A program made the position numbers and the translations under genes. The notes beneath the pieces were generated by a model, which did no database searches, was not told the DNA's origin, and was given only the letters and a program-made list of their open reading frames with translations. A DNA stretch of 64,000 nucleotides from Candidatus Rhodoferax odensensis (GTDB lineage: Bacteria; Pseudomonadota; Gammaproteobacteria; Burkholderiales; Burkholderiaceae_C): NCBI GenBank assembly GCA_016718405.1, contig JADKDJ010000038.1, positions 206,788 through 270,787 on the forward strand, written 5' to 3'. Every line of letters starts with the position of its first letter. Position 1 is the stretch's first letter. Below are positions 26,920 through 35,132 of the stretch, piece after piece.

Positions 26920-26940
26920 GTCACCCAGACCAAGACCACC

Positions 26941-27711
26941 ATGCCCAAAACCCTGGTTCACCATCTGAACGTTGCAGGCTCCACCCTGTCGTCCACCCTG
27001 GGCGGCTGGCGCGGCACCAGCGTTGTGCATGCGGCCACCCAGCCACCCAAGCCGCTTGCGCTGTACGACATGGAAGGCAGTCCAGCCTGCCGGCGCGTGC
27101 GCGAGGCTTTGACCGCACTCGGTCTGGACGTGCAGGTCTGGCCCTGTCCACTGGATGGCAAGCGCTTTGCACCCAAGGCCAAGTCGCTGGGTGGCACACC
27201 GGGCCAGCCGGTGTTGGTGGACCCCAATGGGCCAGCCACCCTGACCAACGCCGCATCGATCGTCGAGCACCTGTTTCAGACTTACGCCAAACGCGCAACG
27301 CCGCGCAGCTACCGCGCCGGTGCCACGGACGGCATCCTTGGCGCCGCCGGAGCGCTGGTGCGTCAGCAACGTGGCACCCAGGCACGTGCATCGCGCCAGC
27401 CGACCAAGCCGTTGACCCTTTGGAGTTTCGAATCGAGCCCGTATTCCCGCCTGGTGCGCGAACGCCTGACCGAGCTGGAACTTCCCTACACCCTGCACAA
27501 CCTGGGCAAGGAACAGTTCGCCGACATGGGCCCGGCCGCCATGCGTGTGCGCCCCGGGCCGTACCGACCCAAAGCCGGGGGCAAGCGGGAAAAGATGCTG
27601 GCTCAACTGGGACGGGTGCAGGTGCCGTACCTGGAGGACCCGAATTCGGGCGTCAAAATGTTCGAGTCCGAGGCGATCATCGACTACCTGGAGCGGAGCT
27701 ACGCTCTGTGA
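26941..27711 (+). CDS. Protein with two tandem GST N-terminal (thioredoxin-like) domains
   Basis: 256 residues built from two copies of the GST N-terminal fold: about 38-120 (LALYDMEGSPACRRVREAL to TNAASIVEHLF) and about 155-254 (LTLWSFESSPYSRLVRERL to FESEAIIDYLE). The first has SPAC and the second SPYS at the redox-site position; no all-alpha GST C-terminal domain is present. Probably glutathione-related, but the substrate is unknown. It appears co-transcribed with the WS/DGAT gene. Confidence 0.8.
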   Translation: MPKTLVHHLNVAGSTLSSTLGGWRGTSVVHAATQPPKPLALYDMEGSPACRRVREALTALGLDVQVWPCPLDGKRFAPKAKSLGGTPGQPVLVDPNGPATLTNAASIVEHLFQTYAKRATPRSYRAGATDGILGAAGALVRQQRGTQARASRQPTKPLTLWSFESSPYSRLVRERLTELELPYTLHNLGKEQFADMGPAAMRVRPGPYRPKAGGKREKMLAQLGRVQVPYLEDPNSGVKMFESEAIIDYLERSYAL

Positions 27712-27819
27712 TGCCTCACGCAAAGTGATGGTGCCCGGTATCACTGCAGCGCGGGATGACTAGAATGGTAGCCAGCCACATGCGCCTGGGCGCAGTTCCT
27801 GGCGCTCTGGCCAGCCCCC

Positions 27820-28722
27820 ATGCCCCTCCTTGCCCATCTGAACCACCTGACGCGCTACCAGTACGACCGCGCCGTCAATCTAGGTCCGCACATCGTTCGG
27901 CTGCACCCGGCGCCCCACTGCCGCACGCCGATCAACGCCTATGCCTTGACAGTGCGGCCATCGTCGCACTTCATTCACTGGCAACAAGATCCGCTGGCCA
28001 ACCGGCTTGCCCGCCTGGTGTTCACGCAGCCCTGCACCACGTTCGAAGTCGAGGTTGATCTATCGGTCACCCTGACTGAACTCAATCCGTTTGACTTTTT
28101 TCTGGACCCTTACGCGAACGCCTACCCGTTCGTCTACAGTGCCTCGGACCAGCAGACCCTGGCCCCTTACCTTGCGGTGGCCGAGAGCAGCGATAGAGGG
28201 TCGCGGTTCATGGGCCTGGTGCGCGAGCTGAACCAACCCGCGCCAGACACGGTTCAGTTTCTGATTGCAGTAAACCTGCGCATTGCCTGCACCATACGCT
28301 ACGTGGTTCGCCATGAAGCGGGCGTGCAGACCCCCGAACAATCGCTGCAACTGGGCAGTGGCTCCTGCCGCGACTCCGCCTGGCTGCTGGTGCAGTTGTT
28401 TCGCAGTCTCGGGCTCGCCGCGCGCTTTGTATCGGGTTACCTGATCGACGTACTGGCACCAGCACCGGCGGCCACGGTGCCATCACCCGAGCTACCCAGC
28501 CGCTCGGAGTTGCACGCCTGGTGCGAGGTTTATCTACCCGGCGCTGGCTGGATCGGCATGGACCCGACCTCGGGCCTGCTCACAGGCTCTGGGCACATTG
28601 CGCTGGCGTGCGCGCTCGACCCCACCACGGCCGCACCGATTGAAGGTCTGGCCGACGCGGCTGAAGTCGAATTCAGCCACCGCATCGATATCAAACTCGC
28701 CACCGCCGAAGTGCCAAAATAG
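27820..28722 (+). CDS. Transglutaminase-like family protein
   Basis: 300 residues. An N-terminal bacterial transglutaminase-like domain (about 1-85) is followed by the papain-like core with Cys in GSGSCRDSAWLL (about 187), His in SELHAWCEVYLPG and Asp in GMDPTSG, a complete Cys-His-Asp triad. Such proteins are probable peptidases or amidases; in many proteobacteria they occur beside DUF403/DUF407 genes, which are absent here. Cytoplasmic, no signal peptide. Function unproven. Confidence 0.85.
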   Translation: MPLLAHLNHLTRYQYDRAVNLGPHIVRLHPAPHCRTPINAYALTVRPSSHFIHWQQDPLANRLARLVFTQPCTTFEVEVDLSVTLTELNPFDFFLDPYANAYPFVYSASDQQTLAPYLAVAESSDRGSRFMGLVRELNQPAPDTVQFLIAVNLRIACTIRYVVRHEAGVQTPEQSLQLGSGSCRDSAWLLVQLFRSLGLAARFVSGYLIDVLAPAPAATVPSPELPSRSELHAWCEVYLPGAGWIGMDPTSGLLTGSGHIALACALDPTTAAPIEGLADAAEVEFSHRIDIKLATAEVPK

Positions 28723-28753
28723 CCTACCCTTTCCACACAGAACAGACTTTTCC

Positions 28754-29209
28754 ATGTCCATCTACACCACCCTGACCGAACTCGGTATCACCTTGCCGCC
28801 CGTGGCCATACCGGCTGCGGCTTACGTGCCCTTTGTCCAGACCGGCAACCTGGTTTTCCTGAGCGGCCACATTGCCAAAAAGGATGGCAAGCCCTGGGTC
28901 GGCCAGCTGGGCAAGACCATGGGCACCGAAGAGGGCCAGGCAGCCGCGCGCGCCATTGCGATTGACTTGCTGGGGACACTCCACGCGGCCGTGGGCGACC
29001 TCAATCGCGTTCAGCGCATCGTCAAACTGATGTCATTGGTCAATTCCACGGCCGACTTCACGGAGCAGCACCTGGTGACCAACGGCGCCAGTGAGTTGAT
29101 CGGCAAAGTGTTTGGCACCAAGGGTGCCCATGCCCGCAGTGCCTTTGGCGTGGCGCAGATTCCTCTGGGCGCTTGTGTCGAGATTGAATTGATTGCCGAA
29201 CTGGGCTAG
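28754..29209 (+). CDS. RidA family protein (YjgF/YER057c/UK114)
   Basis: 151 residues from the ATG at 28754. Seen: FVQTGNLVFLSGHIAKKDGK, the hydrophobic core GTLHAAVGDLNRVQRIVKLMSLVNS, and RSAFGVAQIPLGACVEIELIAEL, where the Arg contacts the substrate carboxylate in RidA enamine/imine deaminases. This longer variant (about 150 rather than 128 residues) belongs to the Rid-like subgroup whose substrate is unsettled. It follows the transglutaminase-like gene by 31 bp. Confidence 0.88.
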   Translation: MSIYTTLTELGITLPPVAIPAAAYVPFVQTGNLVFLSGHIAKKDGKPWVGQLGKTMGTEEGQAAARAIAIDLLGTLHAAVGDLNRVQRIVKLMSLVNSTADFTEQHLVTNGASELIGKVFGTKGAHARSAFGVAQIPLGACVEIELIAELG

Positions 29210-29219
29210 TTCCACCGCC

Positions 29220-29367
29220 GGGCCGCTCCCAAGGTGGAATGCGCCCCCTCGGGGCTGATGCCCGCGGCTCCCAGCCTGCCTGCGCAGGCTGGGACGGGCA
29301 GAAGGGTCGTCGCCTCTAGCGTCGACCCGTACAGCGCAGCACTTGCTGCATCGGCTCCTGCCGATGC
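29220..29367. repeat. Intergenic repeat with compact hairpins
   Basis: The stretch opens with GGGCCGCTCCCAAGGTGG and C/G tracts, matching the repeat inside mfd at 8557. Downstream are a 10-bp hairpin CCCAGCCTGC/GCAGGCTGGG with a CTGC loop (29270-29293) and an 8-bp hairpin GCATCGGC/GCCGATGC with a TCCT loop (29348-29367). It lies between the convergent ridA-like and folK genes and could also stop transcription. Confidence 0.65.
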
Positions 29368-29397
29368 TGGAGAAGTGGCAAGCGTGGGGGCCAAGCC

Positions 29398-29886
29398 TCA
29401 CCGATCGGGCAGGCGCTCGATGGCCTGCGCGGCCGTAGCCTGCAAGTCGGCGGCATCGACACGCTGCGGTGCGATCTGCGCCAATGGCTGCAACACGAAC
29501 GCGCGCTCGGCCATGCGCGGATGCGGTACGCACAGCGCGGGGCTGCGGATGCAAGCGTCGCCATACAGCAGAAGATCAAGGTCCAACGTGCGCGGCGCAT
29601 TGCGATACGGTCGCACTCGCCCGGCCGCATGCTCCAGAGTGAGCAGTTCGGCCAGCAGCGCCGGGGCGGTCAGCTCGGTCACAACTTCCACCACCGCATT
29701 GATGAAGTCCGGGCCGCTGGCGTCAACCGGCGCTGAACGGTACAGGCTGGAGCGGCGACGCAGCGCGGTCCCAGGCAGGACCGCAATCGCCTCCATGGCC
29801 CGCAGGACTGCGGCCCTGGCGTCGCCCAGATTCGAACCCAGGCCAATGTAGGCGGTAACGCCGCCAGCCACCGCAGCCTCGTTCAA
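29398..29886 (-). CDS. folK: 6-hydroxymethyl-7,8-dihydropterin pyrophosphokinase
   Basis: 162 residues. HPPK transfers pyrophosphate from ATP to the pterin in folate synthesis. Seen: AYIGLGSNLGD, SSLYRSAPV, PDFINAVVEV, the signature RTLDLDLLLYGD with metal-binding Asp pair, and VPHPRMAERAFVLQPL. The start overlaps the pcnB stop by 4 bases (ATGA); last gene of a five-gene minus-strand chain. Confidence 0.95.
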   Translation of the reverse strand: MNEAAVAGGVTAYIGLGSNLGDARAAVLRAMEAIAVLPGTALRRRSSLYRSAPVDASGPDFINAVVEVVTELTAPALLAELLTLEHAAGRVRPYRNAPRTLDLDLLLYGDACIRSPALCVPHPRMAERAFVLQPLAQIAPQRVDAADLQATAAQAIERLPDR

Positions 29887-31460
29887 TTTCCGTCGACCGG
29901 CCCTGGCGCACCCTCGCGGGTGCCAGCGCCACCGCGACGGCGACGGCGTCGCTTGCGCGGAGCGTCCGAGGCGGCTTCACTCGAGGTGGCGTTCGTTGGC
30001 TCACCCGTTGGCGCTGGCGTCGGTGCCAGCGCGTCGGCGTCTGTTGCCTTGGGCGCACGGTGCACGCGCGCGGGGCGCGGACGCGACTGTTGTTCCTCGC
30101 GAACCTGATCGACCATGTCCTGGCGCAAGTTGTCGTCGGCCACGCTGAACTCCTGCCACCAGTCGGCCAGCACGTCTTCGACCTCGCCCGAATCAGCGCG
30201 CAAACGCATGAAGTCAAACGCCGCTCTGAAGCGTGGCTGCTCCACCAGGCCAAAGGGCGCGCTGCCGACGCGCTTTTCGAAGCGTGGCTGCATCATCCAG
30301 ATCTCACGCATATCGCCGGCCAGCTTGCCGCGCCCCGAAACGTCCCCGATGCGCGCACTGAAAACATCGTCGATGGCGTCCTGCAACGCGGGATGCGCGT
30401 GCTGGCGCTGCGCGACGCGTGCCGCCCAACCATCACGCACATCGGCCCAGAGGGCACAGGCCAACAGAAAACTCGGCGCCACCGGCTTGCCCTCGCCAAC
30501 ACGCCGGTCGGTATCCTTGAGCGCGGCTTCAACAAAGACTTGCTCAGCGCGCTCCACCACCACATCGAGCAGTGGGTAGATGCCACGCGCCATGCCCAGC
30601 CCCTTGAGCTGCGCAATCGACGCCAACGCGTGCCCAGTCTGCAGCAGCTTGAGCATCTCGTCGAACAGGCGACTTTGCGGCACATCCGCCAGCAACTCCT
30701 GTGACTGAACCAATGGCGCGGCGGTCTTGGGCTCCAGCTTGAACCCCAGTGCGCTGAGCTTGGCCGCGAAGCGCACGGCGCGGATGATGCGAACCGGGTC
30801 TTCGCGGTAACGGGTGGCCGGGTCACCGATCATGCGGATCACGCGCTTCTTGGCGTCCTTGATTCCGTGGTGATAGTCCACCACGATCTGCGTTTCCGGG
30901 TCGTAGTACATCGCGTTGATGGTGAAGTCCCGCCGCACCGCGTCTTCCTCCTGCGGACCCCAGACGTTGTCGCGCAACACGCGTCCGGTGGAATCGACCG
31001 CATGCTTCATGCCTGCGAGTTCACTCTTGCTGGTGCGCTCATTGCCGGCCACCGCCTCGGCAGCGGCGTTGTCCATGTAGGCGCGAAAGGTCGAGACTTC
31101 GATCACCTCATGCTCGCGCCCCCGCCCGTACACCACATGCACGATGCGAAAACGCCGGCCAATGATGAAGGCGCGGCGAAACAGGCCCTTGACCTGCTCG
31201 GGCGTGGCGTTGGTAGCCACGTCAAAATCCTTGGGACGCAAGCCAACCATGAGGTCACGCACGGCGCCGCCCACGATGTAGGCCTCGAAACCGGCAGCCT
31301 TGAGCGTGTGCACCACACTCAGGGCGCGGTCGTCCACCAGGGATGGATCAATGCCGTGCGCCTCGACGCCAACTTCCTCACGTTTGCCAAAGCGGGCTTG
31401 CTTGCCCTTGCCTGCGGTTGGGGATTTTCCCAACAATCTGTCGATGAATCGTTTAATCAT
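29883..31460 (-). CDS. pcnB: Poly(A) polymerase I
   Basis: 525 residues. It adds 3' poly(A) tails to RNA and promotes decay. The class II nucleotidyltransferase head has GFEAYIVGGAVRDLMVGLRPKDFDVATNA with the metal-binding DFD; the RNA-binding module follows (DPATRYREDPVRIIRAVRFAAKL). The C-terminal tail (about 450-525) is Arg/Pro-rich and basic, as usual for PcnB, against the shorter tRNA nucleotidyltransferase. Overlaps the HAD gene upstream and folK downstream by 4 bases each. Confidence 0.94.
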   Translation of the reverse strand: MIKRFIDRLLGKSPTAGKGKQARFGKREEVGVEAHGIDPSLVDDRALSVVHTLKAAGFEAYIVGGAVRDLMVGLRPKDFDVATNATPEQVKGLFRRAFIIGRRFRIVHVVYGRGREHEVIEVSTFRAYMDNAAAEAVAGNERTSKSELAGMKHAVDSTGRVLRDNVWGPQEEDAVRRDFTINAMYYDPETQIVVDYHHGIKDAKKRVIRMIGDPATRYREDPVRIIRAVRFAAKLSALGFKLEPKTAAPLVQSQELLADVPQSRLFDEMLKLLQTGHALASIAQLKGLGMARGIYPLLDVVVERAEQVFVEAALKDTDRRVGEGKPVAPSFLLACALWADVRDGWAARVAQRQHAHPALQDAIDDVFSARIGDVSGRGKLAGDMREIWMMQPRFEKRVGSAPFGLVEQPRFRAAFDFMRLRADSGEVEDVLADWWQEFSVADDNLRQDMVDQVREEQQSRPRPARVHRAPKATDADALAPTPAPTGEPTNATSSEAASDAPRKRRRRRRGGAGTREGAPGPVDGN

Positions 31461-32212
31461 GTTTCCTGTGGGAATAACTCAAGTATGCGCCATCCGCGCG
31501 CCGTCGCCACGGCACGCAGCCGCTCGTCCGGATTGGTAGCAACCGGATCGGTCACCAATTCCAGCAAGCCCAGATCGTTGATGGAGTCGGTGTAGAAGGT
31601 GGTGCGCACGTCCGTCCAGTCTAGGGCCCGGCTGCGAAGCCACTGCGCGACACGCGTGATTTTGCCTTCTCTCGCAGAGGGAACCCCCCTGATGCGGCCC
31701 GTGAACCAGCCAGCCGAGTCGCCGCTGGAGTGGCGCTCGAGTTCGACCGCAATCAGCTCATCGATGCCAAAGGCCCTTGCAATCGGGGCCGTTACAAACT
31801 CATTGGTGGCCGTCACGATCACCAGCGCATCACCCGCCTGGCGATGTTGCTCGATCAATGCGCAGGCCCGCGGCGTGATCACCGGCAGCACCACCTGCTG
31901 CATGAACTGCTCGTGGGCAGCGTGCGAAGCAGCCGCGCCGCGTCGCCGGATGGCCTCGGTGGCGAACGCCACATAGTCTGCGATGTCGAGCGTGCCAGCA
32001 CGGTAGTCGGCAAAGAAGGCGTCGTTCTGGCGCGCAAACGCAAGCGGATCGGTCCAGCCGATTGTGGTGGTAAAGACTCCCCACGAATGGTCGGAGTCGA
32101 TCGGAATCAGCGTATGGTCAAGGTCAAACAGGGCAACGTTCAACTTTGCGGGACGGACCAAAGCATCACGACGTGCGTTTGGCGCTGTCGTCAACAGATC
32201 AGAGGTGTTCAC
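31457..32212 (-). CDS. HAD-IB family hydrolase (SerB-like)
   Basis: 251 residues with a GTG start overlapping the hda stop by 4 bases. HAD motifs: nucleophile DLDHTLIPIDSDHSW, motif II VTATNEFVTAPIA, a Lys region near REGKITRVAQWL and motif IV TDSINDLGLLELV. The family resembles phosphoserine phosphatase but homologues in this position are annotated only as HAD hydrolases; substrate unknown. Its place in the hda-pcnB-folK chain is typical of Burkholderiales. Confidence 0.88.
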   Translation of the reverse strand: MNTSDLLTTAPNARRDALVRPAKLNVALFDLDHTLIPIDSDHSWGVFTTTIGWTDPLAFARQNDAFFADYRAGTLDIADYVAFATEAIRRRGAAASHAAHEQFMQQVVLPVITPRACALIEQHRQAGDALVIVTATNEFVTAPIARAFGIDELIAVELERHSSGDSAGWFTGRIRGVPSAREGKITRVAQWLRSRALDWTDVRTTFYTDSINDLGLLELVTDPVATNPDERLRAVATARGWRILELFPQET

Positions 32213-32895
32213 GACTCATCCATCATCGATTTGATCAGCGGTATGGTCACGCTGCGTTTGGTTTGCAAGGCATAGCCATCAATCAGGGCCAGCAACGCCA
32301 TCAGGCTGCCCAGATCGCGGCTGAAACGCGTCAGCATGAAGTCCATCACGTCATCACCCAAAAAAACGCCGCGAGCATCGGCTGCCTGACGCAACACCGC
32401 GCGACGCTCGGACTCGCTCAGCACCTGCAGTCCAAACACGTGGCCCCAGCCGAGACGGGTGCGCAAGTCATCCCGCAGCGACAGATCGGCCGGTGGCCGG
32501 TCGCCGGCAGCCAGCACTGCGCGCTGCAGACTCTGCGCATTGACGAACCAGTTAAAAGCGCAATGCTGCTGCTCGGCGGTGTACAGGTGCACGTCGTCAA
32601 GCAACACGGCGCTCCACGACTCGTCGAACTCAAGCGGCTCCAGCACCGTGGCATCCAGCCAGCCCACGCGCTCGCCCTGCTCGCGCAATGCCTCACGCAG
32701 CGCCATGAGCAGATGCGTCTTGCCGCTGCCATTGACACCCCACAGATAACACGGCACTGGCGAGCGGTTGGCCATGCTCGCGCGCTCGCTGGCCCATATT
32801 TGCAGGTGCTGCAACACCGCCTCATTGGGCCCCGCCAGGAAACTGGCCAGTGTCGGCCCGGTGGCCACCCCCATGTCGAGCACGAGCTGCTTCAT
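32209..32895 (-). CDS. hda: DnaA regulatory inactivator Hda
   Basis: 228 residues, a short AAA+ protein resembling DnaA domain III. Hda with the DNA-loaded beta clamp stimulates ATP hydrolysis on DnaA to prevent re-initiation. The first residues MKQLVLDMG form a clamp-binding peptide of the QL type. Walker A is GVNGSGKTHLL, Walker B LLDDVHLY, and the sensor region has SDL-type RDDLRTRLGWGHVFGLQVL. It starts 9 bp after the AI-2E transporter gene stop. Confidence 0.93.
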   Translation of the reverse strand: MKQLVLDMGVATGPTLASFLAGPNEAVLQHLQIWASERASMANRSPVPCYLWGVNGSGKTHLLMALREALREQGERVGWLDATVLEPLEFDESWSAVLLDDVHLYTAEQQHCAFNWFVNAQSLQRAVLAAGDRPPADLSLRDDLRTRLGWGHVFGLQVLSESERRAVLRQAADARGVFLGDDVMDFMLTRFSRDLGSLMALLALIDGYALQTKRSVTIPLIKSMMDES

Positions 32896-32904
32896 CGCCG
32901 GGTA

Positions 32905-33987
32905 TCAGCCCTGATAGAGCTTGCTGGCCAGATAGCCATCGCGGCCACGGCGCAGCGCCACCAGCAGCACCGCGCTGGCAGGCAAGGCGATCAGCACCCC
33001 CACAAAGCCAAACAGCTGCCCAAACGCCAACAAGGCAAAGATCACCGCCAACGGGTGCAAGCCGATGCGCTCGCCTACAAAGCGTGGCGTGAGGTACAGG
33101 CTTTCGACGACCTGCCCGAGTCCGTAGACCACGGCCACCATCACCACCGCCTTCAAGGGTCCAACCGTGCTGGCGAACTCAAGCAGACCAGCCAAGGTTG
33201 CCAACACCAATCCCAAACCAAAACCCACATAGGGCACGAAGATCGCCAGCCCGGTGAAAACACCAATGGGTAGCGCCAGGTCGAGTCCGAACAAGGCCAG
33301 ACCGATGCTGTAAAACACCGACAGAATCAGCATCACCAACAGTTGCCCACGCAGATACTGCCCCAGTACCTGGTCAGCTTCCCCGGCAAAACTGTCATAG
33401 GCACCACGCAGCCGCGGGGGCACCAGTTCCAACACCTTTAGGACGAAGCGATCCCAGTCCATCAACAGATAAAACAGTGCCACCGGTATGAGCACGGCAT
33501 TGCCGATGATGGCGAAGGCGACGCTGCCACCGAGCTTGAGCGAAGACAGCACCGAAGAAAACGCGTCTTCAAAGTTGGCATTGAGGTACTTCAGAACAAA
33601 GCCCTTGACGTTGTTGACATCGAGCGAAAGCTTGACGCCGAACTGCGCCAGGAATGGCTTGAGGGAGTTGTTGACGCTGTCCAGCAGGACCGGCACTTGC
33701 TCACGCAACAGTGGCATCTCCTTGGCCAGAATCGGAATGATCAGCAGCATCACACTTAACACCGCCAGAATGAAGACCAACTCGACCACGATCACGGCCA
33801 ACAAACGCGGCAGTCGGCCACGGCCGACCGTATCGAGCCAGTTGACCACCGGGTTCAAGGCATAGGCCAGCACCGCGGCCACGACAAACGGTGTCAACAC
33901 CGGCGCCAGCAGCCAAAGCGTCAGCGCCACGAGCGTCGCGATCAGGGCCCAGGCGCCGGCCCGTCGTTGGTTGGAAGTGAATTGCAT
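32905..33987 (-). CDS. AI-2E family transporter (PerM/TqsA type)
   Basis: 360 residues with 7-8 hydrophobic segments. N-terminal TM pair (about 12-50), TM near 65-90, a soluble middle region (about 100-160), then TM segments through about 345. The GTFGL-like stretch GLAIFVPYVGFGLGLVLATL and the late LYLTPRFVGERIGLHPLAVIFALLAFGQLFGFVGVLIALP are typical of the AI-2E/PerM superfamily. The substrate is unknown; some members export autoinducer-2, others move ions. First gene of the chain to folK. Confidence 0.9.
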   Translation of the reverse strand: MQFTSNQRRAGAWALIATLVALTLWLLAPVLTPFVVAAVLAYALNPVVNWLDTVGRGRLPRLLAVIVVELVFILAVLSVMLLIIPILAKEMPLLREQVPVLLDSVNNSLKPFLAQFGVKLSLDVNNVKGFVLKYLNANFEDAFSSVLSSLKLGGSVAFAIIGNAVLIPVALFYLLMDWDRFVLKVLELVPPRLRGAYDSFAGEADQVLGQYLRGQLLVMLILSVFYSIGLALFGLDLALPIGVFTGLAIFVPYVGFGLGLVLATLAGLLEFASTVGPLKAVVMVAVVYGLGQVVESLYLTPRFVGERIGLHPLAVIFALLAFGQLFGFVGVLIALPASAVLLVALRRGRDGYLASKLYQG

Positions 33988-34158
33988 GAGCAGTGACTTA
34001 GGCGAGCCCTACAAGGGTGGGCAAATTCTATCGGGACCAGGCAAGCCGCCTGGCCACACGCACTGTACATGACCGCACCTGGCCTGAACATCCCACGATG
34101 GATCGAGTGTCCGCCGCGCCTCGGAACTGCGCCAACCCGCGCGGGTTATCACTGGGTG

Positions 34159-35010
34159 TCAACTCCTGGCGCGACGTAGCGTGGCGGCGCGTTCCGCCAC
34201 GGCATCAATGTCAAGCCCCTCGTGCTCATTTTCCAGATACGTCTCCAGATCGAGCACCGCCTGACGCGTATTTCCGAGCTCCGCGTGTGCCAGGCCCCGA
34301 TCCCGGTATTCACCCCAAGCCTGGGGCAACAGAATCGTCAATCGGTCCTGCACTGACACCAGGCGCTGCCAGTCCCCTTGGGCGGTGTGAATCTCCTTGA
34401 GGTTGCGCAGCATGCGGGCAATGATGTCGCGCGGTGGACTGGACTGAAGATACAGGCCCAAGGGAACCTCTTGTTCGTCCAGCAAGCCTGTCCTTTGTCG
34501 AAACGGCTCCAGTCGTTCCGACAACTCTTCACGGCTGAGCGATCGGCCATCAACAGGGTCGATCACCACCTGACCCTTGGGCAAGTTGACCTTGATCATG
34601 AAGTGCCCCGGAAAGCCGACACCACGCGCCGCCAAACCAAGCCCATGAGCGAGCTCGATCCAGAGCACCGCCAACGAAATCGGGATGCCGCGGCGCGAGC
34701 GCAACACGACATTGATGAAGCTGTTGTCAGGGTCGTGGTAGTCATTGAAGTTACCACCGAAGTTAAGGTCGCGGAAATAGAACTGGTTGACGGCGCGCAA
34801 CTTCTGCAAAGGCACGGCATCGCTGGGAATGCGGCGGCGCAGCCGCGCCAGGAGCTGGTCCACCTCACCGAGCACCTGCCCAACGTCAAGCTGCGGGTAC
34901 TCGTCCTGGGCCAGGCTGATGGCTGTTTCCAGCAGTGGGAACTCCGCGTCGCTCTGCACCAGTGCGGCGAAATACTCCAGTGGCGTCGGTACCGCAAAGG
35001 ACAGTTTCAT
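34159..35010 (-). CDS. SirB1 family transglutaminase-like/TPR protein
   Basis: 283 residues from the ATG at 35010. N-terminal SirB1-N/transglutaminase-like domain (DLNFGGNFNDYHDPDNSFINVVLRSRRGIPISLAVLWIE, then FPGHFMIKV) and a C-terminal tetratricopeptide-like part (about 200-270, ending LDLETYLENEHEGLD). The usual transglutaminase Cys is not evident, as in other SirB1 proteins, so catalysis is doubtful. Function unknown. Confidence 0.87.
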   Translation of the reverse strand: MKLSFAVPTPLEYFAALVQSDAEFPLLETAISLAQDEYPQLDVGQVLGEVDQLLARLRRRIPSDAVPLQKLRAVNQFYFRDLNFGGNFNDYHDPDNSFINVVLRSRRGIPISLAVLWIELAHGLGLAARGVGFPGHFMIKVNLPKGQVVIDPVDGRSLSREELSERLEPFRQRTGLLDEQEVPLGLYLQSSPPRDIIARMLRNLKEIHTAQGDWQRLVSVQDRLTILLPQAWGEYRDRGLAHAELGNTRQAVLDLETYLENEHEGLDIDAVAERAATLRRARS

Positions 35011-35132
35011 GATTCTCTCGCTCAAGCGCGGCAAGCCCGCAGCCCTGCTTGCATTGTGCAACCCATACTGCACATGCTCAGCCAGTTTCTACCAGCGGCG
35101 CCCGCGATCCGATGGGCGGCCTTGAGCCACGC

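Noticed and set aside
25404..27728. 774-residue plus-strand frame across the WS/DGAT and GST-like genes
   Set aside because: It is a second frame of the same region; the real genes in the other frame carry family motifs and ribosome sites.
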